Shown here in pieces: positions 1 to 8,639 of a DNA stretch of 11,939 nt. Position numbers and translations under genes: made by a program. Source of the stretch: Glomus cerebriforme (taxonomy: Eukaryota; Glomeromycota; Glomeromycetes; Glomerales; Glomeraceae); the NCBI GenBank assembly GCA_003550305.1, contig QKYT01000080.1, positions 61,098 through 73,036 on the forward strand, in the 5' to 3' direction. Each line of letters begins with the position of its first letter. Position 1 is the first letter of the stretch. Under the pieces are notes generated by a model. The model ran no database searches, was not told the DNA's origin, and saw only the letters and a list, made by a program, of their open reading frames with translations.

Positions 1-119
1 GAATGACACTAAATTCATGTCTCTAGCANCGATACTTCGTCGGCAAATCGTACTTAAAGAAATTTACTTTTTCGTCGATAGCGAACGAAATATCGATGCT
101 AGAATTTTGCTTTTACTAC

Positions 120-152
120 CATTCGATTTGTCTCATTGAGACGATTCGAATG
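120..152. repeat. 33-bp near-perfect palindrome
   Basis: The arms CATTCGATTTGTCTCA and TGAGACGATTCGAATG are reverse complements except for two mismatches, around a single central base. A 33-base palindrome is unlikely by chance. It sits inside the transposon-like block and may be a subterminal structure of that element. Confidence 0.6.
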
Positions 153-236
153 AGCTATATTTCATGTTTTATGGATCAGTACATGCCGAATTATTCAAAT
201 TTTCGCATTTTTCACTTTTTTATTAAGTTTCAGTTC

Positions 237-279
237 GAACCGAACCGAACCGGAATTTTGGCCGGTTTCGGTTCGGTTC
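237..279. repeat. GAACC-repeat inverted repeat
   Basis: The left arm (237-253) is three GAACC units ending in CCGG. The right arm (262-279) is its reverse complement with one extra base. An eight-base loop separates them. Further degenerate GAACC/GGTTC units follow up to 300. Short tandem and inverted units like these are typical of subterminal transposase-binding regions in DNA transposons. No function can be read directly. Confidence 0.6.
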
Positions 280-311
280 CCAGTTTGAACCAGAACCGTT
301 TGGAGCACTAC

Positions 312-596
312 TTATAGGCTATCAAAAAAATAATTGCCAAGAAAAATATATGATAAGAAAACTCTTACCATGAAAGAATCTTTCAACCATTCTGGTAGTT
401 CCTGTACCAAAACTGAATCATCACTAATAACTTGATTGGCTAGAAGATTTTTTCAGATCAATTTAAAAACAGATACTTCATTCACATTCAAAAACAAATG
501 CTAGTAAAGCTGTGATGTATTTTTTCTAAGTTTACCCTTTAATATCTTAATATTTTTTTCAATTTTATCTGAACTAAGAGGCCTCTCTCCATTCAT
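312..596 (-). pseudogene. Decayed coding fragment, unknown protein
   Basis: One minus-strand frame from ATG at 596 reads as normal protein (start MNGERPLSSDKIEKN, later VLVQELPEWLKDSF) to a stop at 312-314. It is interrupted only by TAG at 501-503 and TGA at 453-455. The sequence between the stops has balanced, protein-like composition and no frameshift, so this is probably an eroded exon rather than chance. I do not recognise the family. The remnant at 964-1206 on the same strand could be an upstream exon of the same gene. It abuts the transposon-like end at 310, which may have broken it. Confidence 0.45.
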
Positions 597-963
597 TTTC
601 ACTGTGCTGATGTTACGTAAACTACAAACTATTTTAAAACTAATTTTGAACTAACACAGATATACAATTAATTAACCCCAGGTATATATATATAAATAAT
701 CATTAAAGTACATATACTATTAGATTAAAATAAAGCCTTATTCTCATATAGTTAACTACTCTAATGCTCAAATAAAGACTTTATGTGATATTAAAATAAC
801 CATATTAAATTAAGTATATACCTATAGCCTAATTACCCTTCATACTGCCAAGAAAAAAATCCTGTAAGTAGACTAATAGGATATTTAGTCTATTATACTC
901 TCTTTCTCAGAATGGTATTACTGTCTGCGTTATTTATCACTCAAATAAATTCTTTATTTGTCT
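597..963. other. AT-rich stretch without recognisable gene
   Basis: The sequence is dominated by A/T runs and TATATA-type low complexity (for example 685-695). Minus-strand frames next to the remnants on both sides contain several stops. I see no RNA gene, repeat pair or conserved signal. Confidence 0.5.
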
Positions 964-1206
964 TTATAAAAATATGAAGTATCTTATCTCTGGTAAAATT
1001 TTGAGAAGAGTAGTATAATGTGAGAAGTCTCATTCATATTGATTCTTCACAAATGCCACAGCCTGCTCAATAATACTTTTTAGCTCATTTTGAGATATTC
1101 ATAAATTGTCTTTGATTTCTTAATAGATAACAGACCTAGCAGTAATATTCTCTTTCTTAACATTTAACAAGAAATTGTAAATTTTAGTATATAAATCAGT
1201 AGGCAT
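964..1206 (-). pseudogene. Decayed coding fragment, unknown protein
   Basis: A frame from ATG at 1206 starts MPTDLYTKIYNFLLNVKK and runs to TAA at 964-966. It has in-frame stops at 1120-1122 (TAA), 1099-1101 (TGA) and 1030-1032 (TGA) but no frameshift. Between them it reads as an amphipathic, helix-rich protein (NELKSIIEQAVAFVKNQYE). Each stop is one transition away from a sense codon: CAA for TAA, and CGA or TGG for TGA. I do not recognise the protein. It may belong with the remnant at 312-596. Confidence 0.45.
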
Positions 1207-2099
1207 AATAAAAAAAAACATTACAAAATAAAAAAATACTTAACTTCAATATACTATCTAGCCATTTTAAATCTTTTCATTCATACCCTCTCTAATTTAC
1301 ATTCATATTAGGTTGAAGCAGAAGAATATGCAAGACACTTTTAAACCAAAAATTTATATTTGAAAATAAAGGTATGCGGAATGTGTATTAAAGATTTCGA
1401 CATTTACAAAAGTATTAGGAAAAATACATATACAAACTTTTTTAGCTTGCCTGATCACTTAATAGTTAATACTAAGACCTGGCAATGTTATATAAATATA
1501 TTCTGCTCAGAATTAGTGGTGTTAGAAAGCCTGTTCTTCTGAAACAAATATAAATGCTATTTCGCTAAACATTACTAAGAAAAAAATTTTGAAATATTTT
1601 TTGGAAATCAATTTTTTATGTATGAAAATTAATTTGTCATATAAGTAGTCACACAGAGTTATAGATGATTTGCAGAGTATCATCTATTACATCATATATA
1701 CTTTAACAAGAATTAAAAATGTATTAATTTATGTTGTATACACCTACATGTATTATGGCTAGACAATATATTATTTGAGATCTGGGTTAAGGACTGATCT
1801 GAAAAATTTGGCATACAAACTCATAATTATTATTCAATTTGAGAAATTTATGATAACATTCTTTTCATGAATATAATATAGGAATTCTAATGGTAGTTAA
1901 TCACATATTCTTTGTATTTCTATCAATTTACTCCTATATTTCTTACAATCTGAAATTCTGATGATATTTTCAAAATTATATTTTTTATTAATATGATAAT
2001 ATTTGGGATTTTGTAACCATTTTAATATGTCAAACTAGCCTGTACTTCTAACAACTATATAGCCTTGCTGATATAATACTTTAAAAGTAATTATATATG
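1207..2099. other. AT-rich region, no supported gene
   Basis: A plus-strand open frame of 60 codons at 1360-1542 begins at a non-ATG codon. The opposite strand here shows an equally plausible but stop-riddled frame, so neither is called. A short minus-strand frame near 1730-1813 beginning MPNFSDQSLTQIS is protein-like but too short to support. Nothing else is seen. Confidence 0.5.
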
Positions 2100-2369
2100 C
2101 TACAGTACATAATCGTCCATATAACTGATTTTCTTTACTTCTATTTAAGTATTAACAAAATAAATGTTATGTTTATTTTCTGCATAAAATTGGTTATTTA
2201 CATAATTAGATTCTATTAGTTTTTCATTAATGAAATGATATGTTTTACCACGAGGAACAATATCTAAAAACTTCTTATTATCAGAAGTATCATCATTCTT
2301 CACTATCTTTTAAACCTGTTTTGCCAAAGACAAGTTTTTTTTGGTAATTTCTGTAAGCTTGCTAGATAA
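2100..2369 (-). pseudogene. Decayed coding fragment, unknown protein
   Basis: One frame reads as protein from 2369 to a TAG at 2100-2102, broken by TAA at 2310-2312 and TAA at 2145-2147. The 54 codons between those two stops are open and protein-like, containing KKFLDIVPRGKTYHFINEK. Both internal TAA codons could come from CAA by one transition. The family is not recognised. The adjoining remnant at 2404-2562 is probably another part of the same gene in a shifted frame. Confidence 0.45.
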
Positions 2370-2403
2370 CTATTATATAGAAATTCTTAAACTTGTAGTT
2401 ATA

Positions 2404-2562
2404 TTATTTTGCAATTAAAAATCTCCAAGATTGCTTCATTGATCTTTCTAAAAAATACTTTATTAAAATAATTATAAATTATCCAGAATAGGTAGATCAT
2501 ATATAGTGCCTTTGGCTAATTTTTATTCTGCAAGTGATACATTTCACAAGTTTACTAGGTAA
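2404..2562 (-). pseudogene. Decayed coding fragment with a CxxC pair
   Basis: A minus-strand frame opens after a stop at 2563-2565 with LPSKLVKCITCRIKISQ and continues to TAA at 2404-2406. In-frame stops lie at 2497-2499 (TGA) and 2479-2481 (TAA). The CITC pair could be half of a zinc-binding site, but no partner pair is visible. It lies just upstream, in transcriptional terms, of the remnant at 2100-2369. Identity is unknown. Confidence 0.35.
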
Positions 2563-2651
2563 TTATGCATGCAAATTATATAATGCAAAAAAATAAATTA
2601 TATAATAAAATTATATCTTTGGCTAAATATATTTGATATTAATGTTAATAT

Positions 2652-2924
2652 TCAGTTGAAAGATATTAAGTCTATTTTTTTTCTACATTTTTCACACAGA
2701 ATCGAAATATGCTTCAGCAAGATCGCTAAACTAGTCCTGCTAGAAATTTCAGATACACTTGCACTATGTTGCATTAATACAATAGGCTTTTGTGATAATG
2801 AAGGAGAAATTAACCTATTTAATGCTTCAAATTTTTGGTTTAACACATGATAAGAAATTGGCAAAACTATTTTTTGCCTGGCATTAGAAATATAAGCTAA
2901 TATAGTATTTTTTGCTATAGTCAA
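2652..2924 (-). CDS. Small open frame, possible gene fragment
   Basis: This is a 90-codon open frame without ATG at its 5' end (it opens at TTG after a TAG). Its composition is protein-like, including ISNARQKIVLPISYHVLNQK and a basic C-terminus with CEKCRKK. It is unlike a random AT-rich reading, but no start, splice acceptor or known domain is clear. Given the surrounding remnants it is more likely a surviving exon than a complete gene. I do not recognise it. Confidence 0.3.
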   Translation of the reverse strand: MTIAKNTILAYISNARQKIVLPISYHVLNQKFEALNRLISPSLSQKPIVLMQHSASVSEISSRTSLAILLKHISILCEKCRKKIDLISFN

Positions 2925-3092
2925 TTTAAGCTACATATATGTTTCATAGCTAGTTGAATGACAATTACTATTATATAATACCGATGCCAATTTATTTTTC
3001 TCAGAATAAGAAAGAGATTGGAATTGGAATGCAAGTTCTAGTTGGAAACACTTTATTTTTACCTCTTCCCATAATATGTATTATTTGTATCA

Positions 3093-3539
3093 CTAAATTT
3101 CAAATTCTCTTCTATTAATAAATTTGAGAATTTCTTTTTTTCTTACATGTTTATTTGAAATACTATTTCCAGAAATACATTTCTTCAAGTGGTTATTTTG
3201 ATAGATATGAGCACTAAAAGAAATATTAGGTATAAAAACTAAGAAGTCACATATACTATAATATATATAATTGGTTGGATGAGCGTAGATTTTATCACTT
3301 TCATATAACTTTTCACACATTGAAATATACCTATTTTTAGAAAGGATTTCTGGATTTTCTTCAAGTATTTTCCTAAATGAATCACAAATATAAGAGCACC
3401 ACATTTCTGGTATTTTGTGATCATGTCTTTTTGTTAAAGACCATATTGCATCAACTATTCTTCTATATTCTTCAAATTTTACATCACTATAGCTTATTAT
3501 CCTAAATATCTTAGAATAGGTTCTACCATCTAAATCCAT
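3093..3539 (-). CDS. Hypothetical protein, 148 residues
   Basis: The frame is intact from ATG at 3539 to the stop at 3093. The start follows about 14 bases after a tandem 10-bp repeat. The protein begins MDLDGRTYSKIFRIISYSD, is lysine- and tyrosine-rich, and has scattered cysteines without a clear metal-binding spacing. It has no signal peptide or convincing membrane segment, although one hydrophobic stretch (IYYSICDFLVFIPNISF) lies near residues 92-108. It is the longest unbroken minus-strand frame between 1 and 6600, among stop-ridden remnants, so it may be a young or selected gene, or an intact exon. The domain is not recognised. Confidence 0.4.
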   Translation of the reverse strand: MDLDGRTYSKIFRIISYSDVKFEEYRRIVDAIWSLTKRHDHKIPEMWCSYICDSFRKILEENPEILSKNRYISMCEKLYESDKIYAHPTNYIYYSICDFLVFIPNISFSAHIYQNNHLKKCISGNSISNKHVRKKEILKFINRREFEI

Positions 3540-3914
3540 ATTAGTATTTTAGTAGATTATAATAGATTATAACGATTTTATTGATTTTATAGTGTTTTTA
3601 TAAATTTTAGCTGATTTAGCAATAGTAAATCCAAATTTATTTTTATTTGATTACAAGCATATCAGGATTTATATAGGGTCATATCTCAGTTAAACTAATT
3701 TTATATTTACATATATATACACAGCACCTTTGCTAAATTGACTCTGTAAAAAAATTATAAACTATTACGCAAATCATATATTATTTCGTATATAGTATAT
3801 ATTGATTAAAAAAATATTAAAAGATTAAAAAAGAGAAAAGCCTAATATGAGAAACTTTATTTGATAAGCACATATAAAGCATCTCTGGTTAATTCATAAG
3901 TAGGCAAAAATAAT
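3540..3914. other. AT-rich intergenic stretch with a 10-bp tandem repeat
   Basis: It separates the 148-residue frame from the 3' end of the large remnant. TAGATTATAA occurs twice in tandem at 3553-3572, just upstream of the minus-strand start at 3539. The rest is A/T-rich with no supported coding. A short minus-strand frame at 3857-4039 is an alternative-frame reading of the neighbouring remnant. Confidence 0.45.
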
Positions 3915-5723
3915 CTAAAGGAAAGGATTATCAAATATATATTTTTGTATTTTAAATTCTCTGATGACCTGTCAGTAAAAATCATGTAACTGTGGCACAG
4001 TAACCTATCTAATTTTCTCTTCAAGGGTATTGATATCATTCCATCTTAATCTGTAGATATACGACACTGAAAAGCTCATTACCTATTGTATCTTATCAAA
4101 TCCAATGATGTTAAATAAATCATAAATCTTTTTTGCTCTTTCTATCCTTTTCTCAATAGTATTTTTTGATAGATCACTTGGGAGTTACTTTGTAACTTCT
4201 TTGACGAACATTCTCTAAACCTTATATTTTCTATGAAGACTTTTGAATCTATCAAATATATTTTCAAGTTCTTTCCCAAACAAATAATACCACATAATAA
4301 TTTCTTTGATTTGTAGCTCTATTTTTATCTTTAGCCATAATGATCGCATCATATAAATTAGTAAGATTACCTCAATCTGCAATTGCAAGTTGCATATTAG
4401 TAATACTTGATACAGAACTTAGCATTGTTAATTTCTTGATAAGTCTCTTCAAAGTAAATGATTCCCATCATTAGTTAAGGTCTTTTGCTTTTTACTGGAT
4501 GATTTTTTGGTAGAAGCAGATTTCATAGTACGTTTATTCTGCATGATATTTGAGTTCTGAATTTCAAAATTATTGGTTATTATTTTATCATTGACAGTTT
4601 TCATATCATCAGTTTCTATATTATTAGTTGATGAATATATAGAGTATGACTTTTGTGGATTATCAATACAGTTGTAATGGACAATATGCTTGTAGGTTAA
4701 ATATATGAGCAGTTTCAGAAGACCTTGAGATTAAGGGGAGAATCAAAAGAAGCCTAAAGGAGTGAGGTATGAAGAAAGATCTTTATAATATTTAGCGTAA
4801 CTTAAAATACTTTTAAACTGTTGAGTTGTTATACTCTTGGTCCCTCCCATCCATATAGGTGGTGAAGATAAGATAAACGTTTTGCCCATTGTCTTGAATA
4901 AAGGTGAAATTCCACTTGATTGAAAAGTCCTCCTGGGATCAGATAATAGCAAATTGGAAATGATATGAAGAGCATCAGCTTGATCTAAAATGTTTACATT
5001 TTTTTTACAATTGGGAGTTGAACATGTACTTGGAGTGTCAAGAAAAAGTTTTTTTCAATACAGAATCTGTAAAAAATATGTTCATATATGAGATATAAGA
5101 ATGTCCTTAGAGAAGATATTAAAATGTCATGCATTGCTACATTCAGAGTATGAACGTAGTTCTGAGAAATCAATATCTCTAACAGTTTCATCATCAAGAT
5201 TTTTGAGAATATTATATTCAAGATTTTTAAGATTAACAAGAGAAGGTCTCTCAGATTCTGAAATACTGCTCTTTTTTCTATCATCATAATCGAATATGCT
5301 ATATTGGAAAGGTAATAATGGATTATTATTATCTGCCTTTTCACATGAGCAAAGTAATGTTTCATCTTTATAGATTTTTTTTACATAAGTCCGATGGATC
5401 ATATCATCACAAATGTTTAAAATGAGCTATCTAAACGGGTCTTCCATCCAAATAGGTATATCACATTCTTCATATGGCCCATAATTCTAAATAGTATTAT
5501 TAGATTTAATCGATGAAAAATCTGGTTCTTCACGAAGAATATCTCCTGAAAGATACTTTAATATATTTAGCACAATTAATTTAAGAGCTTTATTGCATCT
5601 TGGTTGTACTTTATAAATATCTCTACTTTGTGTGTTGCTAATTGGGTTCATATTGATATCATCAGCAGTGATCGCTTCTATATTAACTAAGCTCTCTTGG
5701 TTTTCCATACTTATTACTCTCAT
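3915..5723 (-). pseudogene. Large decayed gene with a C-terminal helical module
   Basis: One frame can be followed for about 600 codons from ATG at 5723 (or MENQES at 5708) to a TAG at 3915-3917. It is broken by stops at 5489 (TAG), 5429 (TAG), 5129, 5084, 5057 and 4745 (TGA), 4733 (TAA), 4451 and 4374 (TGA), and several more below 4220. The only frame change is a short detour between about 4449 and 4283. Recognisable stretches in order are an acidic N-terminal part, a CSTPNC pair near 5010, a segment reading PPIWMGGTKSITTQQFKSIL (about 4860), a Lys/Ser-rich linker, and a C-terminal module with FVKEVTK, IEKRIERAKKIYDLF and IGFDKIQ (about 4220-4090). A related module occurs in the gene copy at 7023-8639. 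I believe such modules are common in Rhizophagus predicted proteins, but the function is unknown to me. The copy is clearly non-functional. Confidence 0.6.
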
Positions 5724-5819
5724 AATCAGAAAAAATAGCTATCTCGCCTTTTTTTTTCATTTGCTCAGAAAAAAAAAGGAAATAAAGTAATAATTATTTA
5801 GACTTTTTCTGAACAATAT

Positions 5820-6234
5820 TTACTTACATATACCGATCATGAACATAGTGAATTATTGGGCTAAATATGGGATTTTATATCATTTGTAAATTTCACAGAA
5901 GAAAACATTTTCCAGATTTTCATTAGCAATTACATACTGCATTTTTGTTATTTGTTAATCCTTTGCAAATCAATAAAAATGACAAAGGATTAGCATACAC
6001 ATTCCCAAATTCTATATGCGAAATATTAATTGCCAAAAAAATTATCTTTATTCAAATATTGTTTTGTTAATATAATATTAGCGTGAACTGAAGATATGAT
6101 GCAAAAATAAATGCAAATCAAGTTGAAAAAAATCATGTGAATATATATGTGATTCGCATATTGCACATCCCTCCTATTCCTTTGGTATGAATTTTTCCAA
6201 TATCAACTGCACATTTCAGGTGATCGTTTTTCAT
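5820..6234 (-). pseudogene. Decayed coding fragment, unknown protein
   Basis: A frame from ATG at 6234 starts MKNDHLKCAVDIGKIHTKG. It contains stops at 6133-6135 and 6118-6120 (TGA), 6067-6069 (TAA) and 6052-6054 (TGA). It then stays open for 42 codons (IEFGNVYANPLSFLLICKG) to about 5925. From there a one-base shift continues the protein as QYVIANENLENVFFCEIYK, with two further stops before 5820. The coding character is clear over the open stretches. I do not recognise the family. It may be the 3' half of the remnant at 6381-6884. Confidence 0.45.
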
Positions 6235-6380
6235 TATACTTTCTTACAAAATAGATTTTTTTGAATTATAACTAACATAACACAAAGATGTAATTCAACA
6301 TAATTCATATGTTTTATTAGTAAAAATTATGGCCATTATAATTGATTTTACCTATGACAAAATATTTTAACAATGGTTTT

Positions 6381-6884
6381 TTAATTTTGCTGAAAAGTAT
6401 ATCTCTCACATGATGCTACGATTGCGAACTTGAATTTATTACTTGAAGTGTTGCAAGTAAGAAAATATTCTAACTTATCTTAAAAATACAATTTCGCTAG
6501 TTTAGGATCATATGGGAATTGATTCCTATTTTTGCGATACCATAATTCATAATTCCCATGTTTTTCATCACAAATAAGATATGGTGAGTTCCATAGCTAA
6601 AGTAATGCAAAATTATAATTATCAATTCCTCTAAAACTATTTCAGAATTTTAGGTATGTGAAATGCTCTAAAATGAACTTGATAATTAATTCTGAATTGG
6701 ATTTAACTTTGAAAGTGATAGGCATGAAATCAGAAGCTTGAGATTCTACTGACATATTTATCACAGCTTCTGATAATTGCCATGGCTCACATTCAGTTTC
6801 TTTCTTATATTTTTTGTATAAATTGGAACAAATCTTATCTGTTAAAATACTTGAATTTGGCATGCCAATCCAGATATTTGGAGG
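6381..6884 (-). pseudogene. Decayed coding fragment, unknown protein
   Basis: A single frame opens after TAA at 6885-6887. It includes an ATG at 6863 (MPNSSILTDKICSNLYKKYK) and ends at TAA 6381-6383. Only three internal stops occur, at 6642-6644 (TGA), 6597-6599 (TAG) and 6480-6482 (TAA), with no frameshift over about 500 bases. The segment between the second and third stops is aromatic-rich (LWNSPYLICDEKHGNYELWY). No domain is recognised. The TAG at 6599 lies in a Trp-rich context where TGG to TAG is a simple explanation. It is a non-functional relic of a gene or transposon protein. Confidence 0.45.
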
Positions 6885-7022
6885 TTAATACTTTATCAGA
6901 TTTAATCATATTGCCTTTTTATATGATTGCAAATCAATTTAAATTGCAGTAGATAATAGTCAACTTAAATTAGCCTTGTAAAAAAATATCACAATGAGGC
7001 ATAAGCAAATAAAATAATGAGA

Positions 7023-8639
7023 CTATGCAACTATCTCAATTTCACGCTGTTTACATTTAATAAAATAGAATCCAGATGTATATCATTATGATCTAACTTG
7101 CATAATGGACATAATTTCTCATCAGTAATTCTGTAATAATCAAAATTTTCACTACTAAATTCCCTATGTAAAGTAGGATATTGGTCCAATGTTTTTTTGT
7201 GAAAATAAGTGCGATCATAATAAGTTGGATTAGATTGAGGTGAAGATAATATATTTGCTGATATACTTACCTTAGCCTTAATCTGATCATTCCCCAAGGA
7301 AACGGTTTTTAAAGTCCTATAACTCTGATGTTTGCTAGTATATTTTTTTACTTGATTTATGACATTTTGGATTTGTGCATTAGTTAGTTTCGAAATTTCA
7401 GTTATGCTATATGAGACCAGCTTAATTTTATCTATTCCAACTCCATTTTTCCCAAATAACATGAGATGTTTTCAGCCCTATAAGTTTTTTTGTGCAAGTT
7501 AGCTTGTGTGATTTTAGTAGGGAGAAATGGTTTCATTTCCTTGTAAATCATTGATCTTGCCATTTTATCCTTAATTCTACCATCAGCTATAAGAGCATCT
7601 ACCTTGCCCTCAAATCCAAAGGAATAATTGTAATATTTCCTGCTGACTGGATTTTATTGCTGATTCAAATAAATAAGATAAGTGCTGGGCAGAACCCGAA
7701 ATCATATTCTCCAAACTAATGCAAGAGCTGATGATTTCGGTAGAGCTGACATTATCTGATCCATCTGGGACCTCTTCAGGTGATATAGGTGAACATAATT
7801 CATGTATTAGGCCTTGTTCTACGATTTGATTTTCATCAAGCGATTCCTCTTGAATTACATCATCGTCTTGCTCCACAGATTCAGTTTTCAGAAGATCCGG
7901 TTCACCTGAGGTCACATGATTCTATCGTTCCCTGAGGGAACAGTTTTTTCGAACTCTCCTGAAATTTCCGAAATCATCCGATCATCTTTTTCAGAGATGC
8001 ATGATGAGCTGGCAATCATCAGGTCTTGAGCAATCGATTCATGCTGAAGTTTCTCCTTTCGCCTTCTCTGCCTAATCTCATCACTAACCTTTTTCTTATG
8101 CACCTCATCTAAGAAAGAATCCGTCTCTCTATCATCCTCCAATGATTTAGATTCGGTAGTATCATACTGGTCTGCAACGGAAGGTATATTAATTTGATCT
8201 AAAGGTATTGAATCAAAATCCTGAGATTTAGGGGGTCCCTTTGGGACCGGGTCAGCATTATTCTTTTCAATAGAATGATCAGAATGATCCGATTGCTTTG
8301 AAATCCCCTCAATAGATGGCGAAATAGATGATTGTGAAGTTATTGAATGTTTGGTATGGATGTATTGCTTTGTGCCGAAATATTAACAGCATTTTGTTCC
8401 TGTTTGATTTCCCTGATATCATCATCTAATTTAGCAATAAGGGTGGTCTTTTCTTTATCTCTCTGTTCTAGGTTCGTGAATCTGGCTTCATGTTCCTCCA
8501 AAGCATGCTTTAACTTCACATTCTCAGCTTTAACTTCGATATTCTCAGCCTTGACTTCGGAATTCTCCTTTCTAAGTTCTGTAATCTCGGCTAAGAGCTT
8601 CGAATTTATTTCTCTCAACGAATCGATCTCAGATTGCAT
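7023..8639 (-). pseudogene. Frameshifted copy of a repeated coiled-coil/CPLC protein family
   Basis: Open frames abut end to end on the minus strand from ATG at 8639 to TAG at 7023-7025, switching frame near 8345, 7916, 7620, 7466 and 7085. There are almost no nonsense codons, so a protein of about 530 residues is implied. In order it has an N-terminal heptad coiled coil (about residues 1-85, with SEVKAEN/IEVKAEN repeats), an acidic Ser-rich middle, and a helical module with RIKDKMARSMIYKEMKPFLP and GIDKIKLVSYSITEISKLT. It ends in a Tyr-rich stretch with LCPLCKLDH followed, after the last shift, by FIKCKQREIEIVA, possibly a zinc-binding tail. I recognise these phrases from memory as typical of a lineage-specific repeated family in Rhizophagus irregularis; its function is unknown. 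The frame changes overlap without gaps, so introns do not explain them. It is a recent pseudogene or an error-prone assembly of an intact gene. Confidence 0.65.
8520..8561 (-). repeat. Two 21-bp tandem repeats encoding heptads
   Basis: ATTCTCAGCTTTAACTTCGAT and ATTCTCAGCCTTGACTTCGGA lie in tandem, followed by a weaker third start at 8562. On the coding strand each unit encodes one coiled-coil heptad of the 7023-8639 family (VKAENxE type). Unit number is probably variable between copies. Confidence 0.55.

Larger units (their letters stand above)
1..310. mobile_element. Possible terminal part of a hAT-like DNA transposon
   Basis: This block is richer in G+C and CpG than the AT-rich sequence that follows. 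It contains two palindromic structures (120-152 and 237-279) and ends at 310. Read on the minus strand, its edge begins TAGTGCTCCAAACGGTTC, followed by GAACCG-type subterminal repeats. A TAGTG/CAGTG-type end followed by short subterminal repeats is a known style of hAT transposon termini. The next eight bases (311-318, CTTATAGG) would be one copy of the expected 8-bp target duplication. The other end lies outside the window, so neither the terminal inverted repeat nor the duplication can be confirmed. No transposase coding is seen. It could also be a non-hAT repeat. Confidence 0.3.

Noticed and set aside
1360..1542. 60-codon plus-strand frame
   Set aside because: No ATG at the start, no recognisable domain, and composition typical of AT-rich noise.
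4994..5365. 123-codon minus-strand frame
   Set aside because: It is hydrophobic, low-complexity and out of frame with the long relic frame, which gives coherent protein on both sides of it. Treated as a shadow frame.
5957..5991. Inverted repeat AATCCTTTG / CAAAGGATT with a 17-base loop
   Set aside because: It lies inside a decayed coding frame, is only 9 bases long and has no terminator-like context.
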